Origin: an uncultured Bacilli bacterium
GTDB lineage: Bacteria; Bacillota_I; Bacilli_A; RF39; UBA660
Reading direction: 5' to 3'
Length of the DNA: 7,529 nucleotides
Assembly: GCA_947584955.1 (NCBI GenBank)
Contig: CANPWS010000062.1
Span: 1 to 7,529 of the forward strand
Shown here: piece by piece, positions 1 to 6,908 of the stretch
Layout of the letters: every line of letters starts with the position of its first letter
Position numbering within the stretch: the first letter of the stretch is position 1
The notes under the pieces: generated by a model
What the model saw: the letters and a program-made list of their open reading frames with translations, nothing else
What the model was told of the DNA's origin: nothing
Databases searched by the model: none
Position numbers and translations under genes: made by a program

Positions 1-615
1 TTCTATTTCTTGCTTTCTTGCATAAATTGCAAGTTTAATAGTATTTGCTATTAAAAATGCTGTTACTATTATTAATACTATTACTATTCCTATTGCACCC
101 TTTTCAACTACTTTAAAAACTGTTACTAATTGTTCAATCATTTCTTCACCATAAGTAACATTATGTACTCCTTCAATATTTTTAATTACATTAACAGTAG
201 TCTTTATATTATCTATATCTTTAACTTTTAATTTGTAACTATCTAAAAGTGGATTAGTATCACTTGTCCATGATTCTATAATTGAAGAAAAAGCATCATT
301 TTCTTTCATACTATTTGCACTTTCTTCTTTAGATACAAATGATAAACTTTCAACATTGCCTGTTGCTTTTATTTCTTTTTCAATATCTTTTATCTTTTCT
401 TCTGTTACATCAGAATTTAAAAATACTATTACCGTTACATCTTTTTCTATTGATTTAGCAAATGATTCTACATTGTATGATAAAATTACTGAAAAAGCTA
501 CTACAAGTAAAGTAATTGTAATACAAGATATTGAAGCTAATGATAAGGAAAAATTTCTTAATACACTTTTTCTAGCATCTCTAAAATATCTTGATAAACT
601 CCTGAAAAATTTCAT
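1..615 (-). CDS. ftsX: Cell division protein FtsX, N-terminal 205 residues (runs off the left edge)
   Basis: FtsX is the membrane subunit of the FtsEX ABC-type complex, which in bacteria relays ATP hydrolysis by FtsE to extracellular peptidoglycan hydrolases at the division or elongation site. I translated the minus strand from the ATG at 615; the frame is open to base 1. The product starts MKFFRSLSRYFRDARKSVLR, a basic cytoplasmic N-terminus, followed by a first membrane span at about residues 23-46. An extracellular loop covers about 47-170. A second span at about 172-192 is followed by NTIKLAIYARKQEIE, which is typical of the FtsX family. The family is usually near 300 residues, so roughly the last third, with two more spans, lies outside the window. 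An AAGGAAG Shine-Dalgarno sits about 9 nt before the ATG. The start lies 18 bp after the ftsE stop, so the two are probably co-transcribed and co-translated. It is partial only because of the window edge. Confidence 0.95.
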   Translation of the reverse strand, partial: MKFFRSLSRYFRDARKSVLRNFSLSLASISCITITLLVVAFSVILSYNVESFAKSIEKDVTVIVFLNSDVTEEKIKDIEKEIKATGNVESLSFVSKEESANSMKENDAFSSIIESWTSDTNPLLDSYKLKVKDIDNIKTTVNVIKNIEGVHNVTYGEEMIEQLVTVFKVVEKGAIGIVIVLIIVTAFLIANTIKLAIYARKQEIE

Positions 616-633
616 AATTACTACTTCCTTTCA

Positions 634-1329
634 CTAAAATCCTTCATTGTGATACTTTCCTTTTTCATAATCTTTAACTAATCTTCCCTCTTCAATTACT
701 ATTACTCTTTTCTTCATTCTTTTAACTATTTCTAAATCATGAGTTGCCATTACAATTGTTGTTCCTAATTCATTTATATGTTCAAGTACTTTCATAATCT
801 CCATTGAAGTAATTGGATCTAAGTTTCCAGTAGGTTCATCACAAATTATTAATTTTGGATTATTAACTATCGCTCTTGCTATTACTACTCTCTGTTGTTC
901 TCCTCCAGACAACTGATTAGGATATTGTCTTACTTTATTTTTAAGTCCTACTAATTCAAGAACTTCCATTACTCTTTTATATATTTGCTTTTTATCATAT
1001 GCAAAAACTTCCATTGCAAAAGCAACATTTTCATAAACAGTTAATTTAGGTAATAATTTAAAATCTTGAAATACTACACCTATTTTCCTTCTTAAAATAT
1101 ATACTTTTCTATTTTTTAATTTAGCTACATTAATGCCACCAACTATAATTGAACCTTTATCTGGTTTTTCTTCACGATAAAGCATTTTTATTAATGTTGA
1201 TTTACCACTTCCAGAAGCACCAATTACAAAGACAAATTCACCTTTTGAAATACTTAAATTAAAATCATATAATGCTACTGTACCAGTCTTATATGTTTTT
1301 TGTACATCACTAATTCTAATTAAATCCAT
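634..1329 (-). CDS. ftsE: Cell division ATP-binding protein FtsE
   Basis: This is the cytoplasmic ATPase of the FtsEX complex; it pairs with the ftsX product encoded immediately downstream. The 231-residue length is normal for FtsE. All ABC ATPase motifs are present: Walker A GASGSGKS at 37-44, Q-loop glutamine at 88 (VVFQDFKLLP, the FtsE-type version), signature LSGGEQQR at 140-147, Walker B LIICDE at 160-165 followed by PTGNLD, and the switch histidine at 197 (MATHD). The start is well supported by an AAGGTGG Shine-Dalgarno 4 nt upstream of the ATG. The gene ends with TAG. It follows the second yitT gene after a 77-bp gap that holds no hairpin terminator, so read-through from the prfB-yitT-yitT unit is likely, possibly topped up by a local promoter. 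Related LolD/MacB-type ATPases share these motifs, but the adjacent ftsX settles the identity. Confidence 0.97.
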   Translation of the reverse strand: MDLIRISDVQKTYKTGTVALYDFNLSISKGEFVFVIGASGSGKSTLIKMLYREEKPDKGSIIVGGINVAKLKNRKVYILRRKIGVVFQDFKLLPKLTVYENVAFAMEVFAYDKKQIYKRVMEVLELVGLKNKVRQYPNQLSGGEQQRVVIARAIVNNPKLIICDEPTGNLDPITSMEIMKVLEHINELGTTIVMATHDLEIVKRMKKRVIVIEEGRLVKDYEKGKYHNEGF

Positions 1330-1406
1330 CTTACCACCTTTTTTTATTATAACATTTTCTTTTTATTATTTGAATATATTTTTTTTATTTTACATAATTT
1401 AACATA

Positions 1407-2297
1407 TTATATTGCACCTTCTGCTTCATAAGAATCTGTTATTAAGAAAAATGCTTCATTATCTATTTCTAATACTACTTCTTTTAAGTTAAAATATTCT
1501 TTTGTTGGTACAACACACATTAATATTTTTTTCTTATTATCACTATATCCACCTTTAGCATTTAATATTGTAACACCATGTTTTAATTTAGTTAAAATAT
1601 ATTCTTTAACTTCTTTTTCTTTATCTGTAATAATATAAAATGTTTTATTATTAGATATTCCTATCAATACTTTATCTGTAACAAAAGATGAAATTGCAAG
1701 GGCAATTACGGCATAAATACTTTTTGGTATTCCAAAAATAAGTGCAGATAATATTATAATAATACTATTTAATATCATACTTGATTTTCCAATAGAGATT
1801 TTCAAATATTTATTTAAAATTTGATATAGTATATTAAATCCCCCTGTTGTAAATCCTGTTTTCATTATTATTCCTGTAGAAAAACCTGATAATATTCCAC
1901 CATATAGCATAAGAAGTAAAAAGCTTGAACTTTCTATATCAAAATATACTACTAAATATGATGTAATTTTTATAAAAAGTGGATAAATTAAAGTACCTAT
2001 AGCTGTCCTTATCGTATTTGTTAAACCTAGTAAAAAAAAGCTTAATACTAATAATGCTAAAGATACATATAATACAAATTTACTTTCATCTATTTCAAAT
2101 AAATGATTAAATATTATTGATAAGCCTGTACTACCTCCCGTTACTATATTATATTTAGCATAAAGCAAATTAAAAGTTAAAGCATTTAAAAATACACCAA
2201 ATATAAATAAACAATATCTTTGTGGAGTATCTTTTTGTTTTAATAATTTAACTATTTCATTTGCATTAAATGATTTTATTTTTAATACATTATTCAT
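1407..2297 (-). CDS. YitT-family membrane protein with C-terminal DUF2179 domain (second tandem copy)
   Basis: This 296-residue protein belongs to the YitT/YvjA family (UPF0750), multi-pass membrane proteins whose biochemical role is not established. Hydrophobic segments fall at about 28-48, 74-92, 98-118, 124-145 and 172-208. A soluble C-terminal domain of about 75-80 residues (about 217-292) matches the DUF2179 pattern: an NAKGGYSDNKKKILMCVVP stretch, then IDNEAFFLITDSYEAEG near the end. The N-terminal glycine motif VTGGSTGLSI (52-61) is intact. The second family motif, usually GGTDI, reads GGFNI here (152-156), which loses the aspartate. The ATG overlaps the TGA of the preceding paralog (ATGA), which implies translational coupling; its own Shine-Dalgarno is weak (AGAAGA-like). 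Gene 2294-3187 is a paralog of the same length and layout. In B. subtilis a single YitT-family gene (yvjA, from memory) lies at this place after prfB. Confidence 0.92.
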   Translation of the reverse strand: MNNVLKIKSFNANEIVKLLKQKDTPQRYCLFIFGVFLNALTFNLLYAKYNIVTGGSTGLSIIFNHLFEIDESKFVLYVSLALLVLSFFLLGLTNTIRTAIGTLIYPLFIKITSYLVVYFDIESSSFLLLMLYGGILSGFSTGIIMKTGFTTGGFNILYQILNKYLKISIGKSSMILNSIIIILSALIFGIPKSIYAVIALAISSFVTDKVLIGISNNKTFYIITDKEKEVKEYILTKLKHGVTILNAKGGYSDNKKKILMCVVPTKEYFNLKEVVLEIDNEAFFLITDSYEAEGAI

Positions 2298-3187
2298 TTT
2301 CTATCTTCTTCTTTCTTTATAACTTCATATGCATCACATACGAGGAAGAAGACTTCATTGTCTATAGCTTTTAATCCTTCTTTTACTAAGAAATAATTTC
2401 TAGTTGGTACTACTGCAAGAAGTAATAAATGTTTATCGTTAGAGTAGCCTCCTTTTACATTTAATAATGTTAATCCTGCATGATTTATTGATAATAAAAA
2501 TTCTTTTACTTCATCTTCTTTACTTGTTACAATATAAAAAGCTTTACTACTAGATATTCCTAATATTACTTTGTCAGTAAGTATACTAATTATATATAAA
2601 ATAATAAAACCATATAAGACTGTTTCCCAAGTATATACTAATTTTGCAGATAATACTACCATTCCATCTATAAGTAACATTGCAGAGCCAATACTTACTT
2701 TTGTATATTTTGATAATATTTGATTTAATATATCTGTTCCTCCAGTAGTAAAACCATTTTTAAATACTATTCCATATCCTACTCCTGTTAATACAGCACC
2801 AAATATTGCTACTACAGTAAGCTCTAAACCATCTAATGGAATATACGGAACTAGCCATTTTGTAATATATATAAATATTGGTAATAATATAGAACCAATA
2901 ACTGAATTTTTAGTTTTTTCATATCCTAAAGTAAAATAACTTAACAATAATAAACCAATATTTATTAATAATATAAGTCTTGATGGTTCAATATATTTTT
3001 GTAATACAATTGATAAACCACTTATTCCTATACATACTAAATTATATTGTAAGAAAAAGATGTTAAATGCTAAAGCAATAATAAAACATGCAAATATTAA
3101 AAATAAATATCTTTTTAATAAATCTTTTTTACTAACTTTTTTTACAACTTCTTCTATTTTTTTCTCTCTTATTTTTTTAAAAAACAT
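2294..3187 (-). CDS. YitT-family membrane protein with C-terminal DUF2179 domain (first tandem copy)
   Basis: This 297-residue protein is a paralog of the gene immediately downstream, with the same layout. It has a lysine-rich N-terminus (1-25), about five to six hydrophobic spans between 27 and 208, and a DUF2179-type C-terminal domain at about 218-290 (LLNVKGGYSNDKHLLLLAVVP, then IDNEVFFLVCDAYEV). The GFTTGGTDIL motif typical of the family is intact at 145-154. The N-terminal glycine motif is altered: VCIGISGLSI (51-60) where the family usually has two adjacent glycines. Substrate and function are unknown for the family. The start is supported by an AAGGAGT Shine-Dalgarno that lies inside the end of prfB; only 5 bp separate the prfB stop from this ATG, so co-transcription with prfB is near certain. 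The stop is TGA and overlaps the next ATG. This is the only gene in the window read by RF2 but not RF1. Confidence 0.93.
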   Translation of the reverse strand: MFFKKIREKKIEEVVKKVSKKDLLKRYLFLIFACFIIALAFNIFFLQYNLVCIGISGLSIVLQKYIEPSRLILLINIGLLLLSYFTLGYEKTKNSVIGSILLPIFIYITKWLVPYIPLDGLELTVVAIFGAVLTGVGYGIVFKNGFTTGGTDILNQILSKYTKVSIGSAMLLIDGMVVLSAKLVYTWETVLYGFIILYIISILTDKVILGISSSKAFYIVTSKEDEVKEFLLSINHAGLTLLNVKGGYSNDKHLLLLAVVPTRNYFLVKEGLKAIDNEVFFLVCDAYEVIKKEEDRK

Positions 3188-3192
3188 TTTTT

Positions 3193-4303
3193 TTACTCCT
3201 TTTTATTATTTTTTAATCCAGCATATATTAATTCTTCTATTTCTCCATTTAATATTTTTTGTACATCTGATGTTTCATACATACTTTCATTATCTTTTAC
3301 TAAAGTATATGGACACATTATATAACTTCTTTTACCATTACCAAAGGCTATTTGTTTTTTATCTTTAAAATCTCCTAGTTGATTATTTTGTTTTTCTAGT
3401 TCTAAAGTATAGAGTTTACTTTTTAATATTTTTATTGCTAATGCTTTATTTTTTATTTGACTTCTTTCATTTTGACAAGTTACTACTATTTTGGTTGGTA
3501 TATGTGTTATTCTAACTGCAGAATCTGTAGTATTTACTCCTTGTCCTCCTGGGCCACTACTTCTATAAACATCTACTTTTATATCTTTTTCTTTTATTTC
3601 AATATTAATATCGTTATCTATTTCTGGGGTAATTTCCACTGATGCAAAAGTAGTATGCCTACGATTTCCCGAGTCAAAAGGACTTATTCTTACTAATCTA
3701 TGTATTCCTTGTTCATTTTTTAAATAACCATATATATTTTCACCTTTTACTAGCATACTAATACTTTTTAAGCCTACTTCTTCACCATCTTGACTTTCTA
3801 AAATTTCATATTTAATTTTATTTTTATCAAAATATCTTGTATACATTCTATATAACATTTGTACCCAATCACATGATTCTGTACCTCCTGCTCCTGAATG
3901 TATCTCTAATATACAATTATTTTTATCATATTTACCATTTAAATACGTATTAGTATTTAATTTCTCTACTTCTATATTTAATCTTTTTAAATCTTCTTCT
4001 AATAATTTAAGCATCTCTTCATCTAAAGTATTATCTTCACTATTTAAAATTTCTAACATTTCTTGATTAGTTTCTATGTCATTTTTTACTTTAGTAATAT
4101 TTTCAATTACACTTTTTAAAGTAGATGCTTCTTTTATTATTTCATCTGCTTTCTCTTTATCAAACCAAAAATCTTGCTTACTTATTAACTTAATTAATTC
4201 ATTATGCCTTTTAATTTTTGCATCTAAGTCAAAGAGAACTCCATATCTTTTGTATTTCTTCTAGTAATATATTATAACTATCTAATAATGATTTTATTTC
4301 CAT
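3193..4303 (-). CDS. prfB: Peptide chain release factor 2, expressed through a programmed +1 frameshift
   Basis: RF2 recognises UAA and UGA stop codons and triggers peptide release on the ribosome. The coding sequence is in two frames. Codons 1-24 run from the ATG at 4303 to CTT (4234-4232), followed by an in-frame TGA (4231-4229). Skipping T4231 gives GAC and an open frame of 345 residues to the TAA at 3193-3195. The joined product is 369 residues, close to E. coli RF2 (365). The stop-recognition tripeptide SPF is at 207-209 and the catalytic GGQ at 252-254, almost exactly the E. coli positions. Residues before the first internal Met of the second frame include DFWFDKEKA, an RF2 N-terminal signature, so the open frame beginning at 4059 is not the true start. 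ATG4303 is preferred over the in-frame ATG4309 because AAGG ends 8 nt before the former and only 2 nt before the latter. It heads the prfB-yitT-yitT-(ftsE-ftsX) cluster. Confidence 0.96.
4228..4243 (-). promoter_or_regulatory. prfB programmed +1 frameshift site (CTT TGA C with upstream SD-like element)
   Basis: On the minus strand this reads TGGAGTT-CT-CTT-TGA-C. The slippery CTT (Leu24, 4234-4232) is followed by the in-frame TGA (4231-4229) and C4228. The GGAG core (4242-4239) is a Shine-Dalgarno-like stimulator. If TGGAGTT is aligned with AGGAGGT, two bases separate it from CTT, the same register as E. coli AGGGGGT-AT-CTT-TGA-C. Known mechanism: low RF2 slows termination at this UGA and allows a +1 slip, so RF2 regulates its own synthesis. 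Confidence 0.95.
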
Positions 4304-4309
4304 GATCAT

Positions 4310-4315
4310 CACCTT
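4310..4315 (-). promoter_or_regulatory. Ribosome binding site of prfB (decides the start)
   Basis: AAGGTG on the minus strand abuts an ATG-ATC-ATG triplet run. The first ATG (4309) is too close to the Shine-Dalgarno for normal initiation, whereas the second (4303) is spaced about 8 nt from AAGG. Both ATGs are in the same frame, so the choice changes the protein by only two residues. Confidence 0.7.
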
Positions 4316-4328
4316 ACATTAAGTATAC

Positions 4329-4334
4329 ATTATA
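4329..4334 (-). promoter_or_regulatory. Candidate -10 element for the prfB operon
   Basis: A perfect TATAAT lies on the minus strand with a predicted transcription start near 4322, giving a leader of about 19 nt before the prfB ATG. No good -35 box is found at 16-18 bp (the 17-bp position reads AATTCT), and there is no extended TG. TATAAT also arises easily in DNA this AT-rich, so this is tentative. Confidence 0.4.
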
Positions 4335-4368
4335 TTTTATAAAATTGAAAGAGAATTTGTAATTTTGA

Positions 4369-4397
4369 TTTAACTTTTTATATTTTTTTGATATAAT
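4369..4397 (+). promoter_or_regulatory. Sigma-A-type promoter with extended -10 for the 4502-6854 operon
   Basis: TGATATAAT at 4389-4397 is a perfect extended -10 (TG-n-TATAAT). A weak -35, TTTAAC, lies at 4369-4374 with a 17-bp spacer. The predicted start is near 4404, leaving a leader of about 98 nt before the ATG at 4502. The extended -10 makes this the best promoter in the window. Confidence 0.65.
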
Positions 4398-4486
4398 ATT
4401 TTTAAAAGGAATAAAGAGTTAATAACTTTTTTAACTATTATTTTATTTTCTTTTATATATTATTATTTTATAAATAAATTAGTAGT

Positions 4487-4492
4487 AAAGGA
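4487..4492 (+). promoter_or_regulatory. Ribosome binding site of the 4502 gene
   Basis: AAAGGA precedes three ATGs. Those at 4493 and 4496 are in one frame and hit TAA at 4499-4501 at once; ATG4502 opens the 442-codon frame at a normal 9-nt spacing. The site therefore decides the start at 4502. Confidence 0.75.
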
Positions 4493-4501
4493 ATGATGTA
4501 A

Positions 4502-5830
4502 ATGAAAAGAAGGAGAATTAGTCCTCAAAAGATTTTTAATTTAACAAGTGCAGTTTTTTTACTTACTTGTTGTATTTTTTATGGTAGTAGATTTATTAAA
4601 TTATATCTTGAAAACAAAGAGAAAGTAGTTGTAGAATCTAATACTTTAGGTAAAGAACTTAAAGAAAAAAATAATAATAAACTTAAAAATATTAATGGTG
4701 AATATTATTTTAATGGTGATGTTGATTCTAATTATGTTATTTATTCTGGAATTATTTGGCGAGCAATTAAAATTGGTGAAAATAATGTTGTTAGCCTAGT
4801 TAGTGATAATAGTTTAACATCTTTAGCTTTTGGAAAAGAAAAAGAATATAAAGATTCATATATTAATAATTGGTTAAATTCTAACGATAGTAATTATTCT
4901 GGTATTTTAGAAAGAAACTTAAATAGTAAGGTTACTTATATTAAACCTGGTGATTTATGTAATGATAAAATTGATGATATTAATAATAGTGTTTGTTCAA
5001 ATTTTAATAATGATTATTATATAACACTACTTTCTTTAAGTGATTATATTAATACTGGAGCATCCGAAGGATTTATTAATAATTCTGAAAACTTTTATCT
5101 TGGTAATTTAACTTCAGATAATAAAATTTGGTATGTCTCAAAAGAAGGAAAAATTAATAAAAGTGATGGTGATGATATTTACGGAGTTAAAGCTGTTATA
5201 AAATTAAAAGAAAATATGGCTCTTATTAGTGGGGAAGGTTCTTTAGAAAATCCTTACGTTATAGAAAGTAATTTTGGATTATTTGGTAGTTATGTCAAAC
5301 TTGATGAAGATATTTGGAGAGTTATTGATGTTAATGATAATAATTTGAAATTAATGTATGATAGTTATCTTAAAGATGGTGAAGATACTATATCTTATAA
5401 ATATTCTAATTATAGTTCTTATCATGATGACACAAAATATGGTACACTTGCATATTATATGAAAAATACTTTTTTACAAGGATTAAGTTATAAAGATATC
5501 GTAATTGAAACTAATTATGCTAATGGATATTATGGCATAGAAAATAATTATGATTATACTAAAACTCTTGATACTACAATTAATACTAAAGTTGCTTTAA
5601 TTAGTATTGGTGATATTATACTAAATCATAGTTTATCTAATTATTTTACTTTAACTAGTAGTTCTACTAATAATAATTTTATATTTACAATTCAAAATGA
5701 TAATGTTCCTTATAGCAAAATTATTTCAAGTACTTCTAATATTGTACCTATAATTACTATTAGTAAAGATAATTTAGAAGGAACTGGTACAAAAAATGAT
5801 CCTTTAAGGTTGGTGGAAAAAAATGCATAA
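4502..5830 (+). CDS. Membrane-anchored extracellular protein of unknown function with two tandem domain copies
   Basis: I do not recognise a named family with certainty. The 442-residue protein has a basic N-terminus (KRRR at 2-5) and one hydrophobic segment at about 13-30 without a clear cleavage site, so it is probably an N-terminal anchor with the rest outside the cell. The ectodomain is Asn/Ser/Tyr-rich and made of two diverged copies. Copy 1 (about 68-255) and copy 2 (about 262-438) share, in the same order, an IWR motif (85-87; 271-273), a middle strand-like motif (ITLLSLSDYI 174-183; VALISIGDII 364-373), and a closing motif (VIKLKENMALISGEGSLENP; ITISKDNLEGTGTKNDP). C153 and C165 could form a disulfide in copy 1; copy 2 has no cysteine. 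No catalytic motif is visible. The IWR-plus-aromatic pattern is loosely reminiscent of DUF6273-type exported proteins, which is a guess. AAAGGA 9 nt upstream supports the start. It overlaps the following glycosidase-family gene by 8 bp, suggesting a shared surface role. Confidence 0.85.
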   Translation: MKRRRISPQKIFNLTSAVFLLTCCIFYGSRFIKLYLENKEKVVVESNTLGKELKEKNNNKLKNINGEYYFNGDVDSNYVIYSGIIWRAIKIGENNVVSLVSDNSLTSLAFGKEKEYKDSYINNWLNSNDSNYSGILERNLNSKVTYIKPGDLCNDKIDDINNSVCSNFNNDYYITLLSLSDYINTGASEGFINNSENFYLGNLTSDNKIWYVSKEGKINKSDGDDIYGVKAVIKLKENMALISGEGSLENPYVIESNFGLFGSYVKLDEDIWRVIDVNDNNLKLMYDSYLKDGEDTISYKYSNYSSYHDDTKYGTLAYYMKNTFLQGLSYKDIVIETNYANGYYGIENNYDYTKTLDTTINTKVALISIGDIILNHSLSNYFTLTSSSTNNNFIFTIQNDNVPYSKIISSTSNIVPIITISKDNLEGTGTKNDPLRLVEKNA

Positions 5831-6854
5831 AAAAAATATTCATAAAAAGAAAAAAATAAAAACATCTACAATAATTTTTATTATTTTAGATACTTTAGCT
5901 ATTTGTGGATTTATTATTACTTATGGTCCTTTCGATACTCTTCGTGATTTATATGTTAATACTGCAATGAATACGATGGATCACCAGTATTTGGCTAGAA
6001 TATTTTTTAGTGAAGAAAGAATTCAAAAGATAATGAGTAAAAACTACTTTGTTAAACTTAACGATGATGTCAATTTAGATGATATTGTTATTGATACTAG
6101 TGAAAAAGACACTTATAAAGATGAATATGAAAAAGAATTATTAACTAGAGATGAAGGAAACAATTTATATAAGCTTATTAATTTGAAAGTTGGTAATGCT
6201 GATGCATACTTGGTTGCTATTTATGAACCTGATAAAATTCAGCTAATATCTAAAGAACAACTTGGTACTCAAAGTGGTGAAAGAATAATTACTATGTGTG
6301 AAAGATACGGTGGTGTTGTTTGTATTAACGGTGGTGGATTTGTCGACTACGGTTATGGTTCTGGTATTCCAATTGGTTATGTCATTGAAGATGGAAATAT
6401 TACTTGGTCTGATGGCGATATTAATACTGCTCGTGGAGATATTATTGGTATGACTAAGGATGGTAAACTTAAACTTATGAGTAATGCAACAGGACAAGAA
6501 GCATTAGATGCTGGTGTAGTTGATGCTCTTCAATTTGGACCATTTTTAATTGTTAATGGTAAGAGCATTGATATTGTTGGTGATCCTTGGGGAAGAAGTC
6601 CTAGAGTAGCTATTGCCCAAAGACAAGATGGTGTTATGATGTTTTTAGTAATTGATGGTGAAAATTATATAAATGGTGCCTCTTTACAAGATGTTGTTGA
6701 TACACTTCTTAAATATGGTGCTTATAACGCGGCTAATTTAGATGGTGGTACTTCTGCTACTCTTATTATTAATAATAAACTTATTAATAACCCACCTAAA
6801 GCTAAAGCTACTAATGGTAGATATGTTATTACAGGATGGGGACTTATTCCATAA
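5823..6854 (+). CDS. Membrane-anchored phosphodiester glycosidase family protein (NAGPA domain)
   Basis: This 343-residue protein has a lysine-rich N-terminus (3-13), one membrane anchor (about 15-34), a linker region carrying PFDTLRDLYVNTAMNTMDHQ (36-55) that I recall from Firmicute members of this family, and a C-terminal NAGPA-type domain (about 120-343, Pfam PF09992 by recognition). Hallmarks are CINGGGF (167-173), GPFLIVNG (239-246), RSPRVAIAQ (258-266), VIDGE (276-280) and NLDGGTSATL (305-314). The family includes the mammalian enzyme that uncovers mannose-6-phosphate by removing GlcNAc from a phosphodiester; bacterial members are thought to act on phosphodiester-linked sugars of envelope polymers, and the substrate here is unknown. 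C159 and C167 flank the start of the domain core and may form a disulfide. The start codon lies inside the end of the upstream gene (8-bp overlap), with GGTGG 6 nt before it. A strong terminator follows 8 bp after the stop. Confidence 0.93.
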   Translation: MHKKNIHKKKKIKTSTIIFIILDTLAICGFIITYGPFDTLRDLYVNTAMNTMDHQYLARIFFSEERIQKIMSKNYFVKLNDDVNLDDIVIDTSEKDTYKDEYEKELLTRDEGNNLYKLINLKVGNADAYLVAIYEPDKIQLISKEQLGTQSGERIITMCERYGGVVCINGGGFVDYGYGSGIPIGYVIEDGNITWSDGDINTARGDIIGMTKDGKLKLMSNATGQEALDAGVVDALQFGPFLIVNGKSIDIVGDPWGRSPRVAIAQRQDGVMMFLVIDGENYINGASLQDVVDTLLKYGAYNAANLDGGTSATLIINNKLINNPPKAKATNGRYVITGWGLIP

Positions 6855-6862
6855 AATTATTC

Positions 6863-6896
6863 AAACTTTGGTATGTTTTATACTAAAGTTTTTTTT
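6863..6896 (+). terminator. Intrinsic terminator of the 4502-6854 operon
   Basis: A 12-bp stem (AAACTTTGGTAT / ATACTAAAGTTT, one G-U pair) with a GTTTT loop at 6875-6879 is followed by T6889-T6896. It begins 8 bp after the stop codon of the glycosidase-family gene. Confidence 0.93.
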
Positions 6897-6908
6897 ATTT
6901 ATAATATT

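Noticed and set aside
356..637. 93-codon plus-strand open frame
   Set aside because: It lies antisense to the well-supported ftsX coding sequence and has no recognisable protein features.
1346..1374. TTCAAA-17-TATAAT promoter-like sequence on the minus strand before ftsE
   Set aside because: Transcription would start near 1339, inside the ftsE Shine-Dalgarno, leaving no usable ribosome binding site. TATAAT is expected by chance in this composition.
1406..1411. TATAAT on the minus strand at the stop of the second yitT gene, as an ftsEX promoter
   Set aside because: The position would suit an ftsEX transcript, but the best -35 (TTCTTA at 1429-1434) is poor and there is no exact extended -10, so it is not distinguishable from background.
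3060..3368. 102-codon plus-strand open frame rich in Phe/Leu/Ile
   Set aside because: It spans the prfB/yitT junction on the opposite strand; the composition is what lysine-rich antisense DNA gives, and it has no ribosome binding site.
3457..3642. 61-codon plus-strand open frame
   Set aside because: It is antisense to the conserved GGQ and SPF region of prfB.
4076..4264. 62-codon plus-strand open frame
   Set aside because: It is antisense to the N-terminal coding part of prfB, including the frameshift region, which is itself clearly coding.
4417..4437. AGTTAA / TTAACT inverted repeat in the leader of the 4502 gene
   Set aside because: The six-base stem is all A/T except one G-C pair and has no following T-run; it is too weak to call a terminator or attenuator.
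6243..6497. 84-codon minus-strand open frame
   Set aside because: It is antisense to the conserved NGGGF region of the glycosidase-family gene; the Thr/Asn/Ile-rich composition is a shadow effect.
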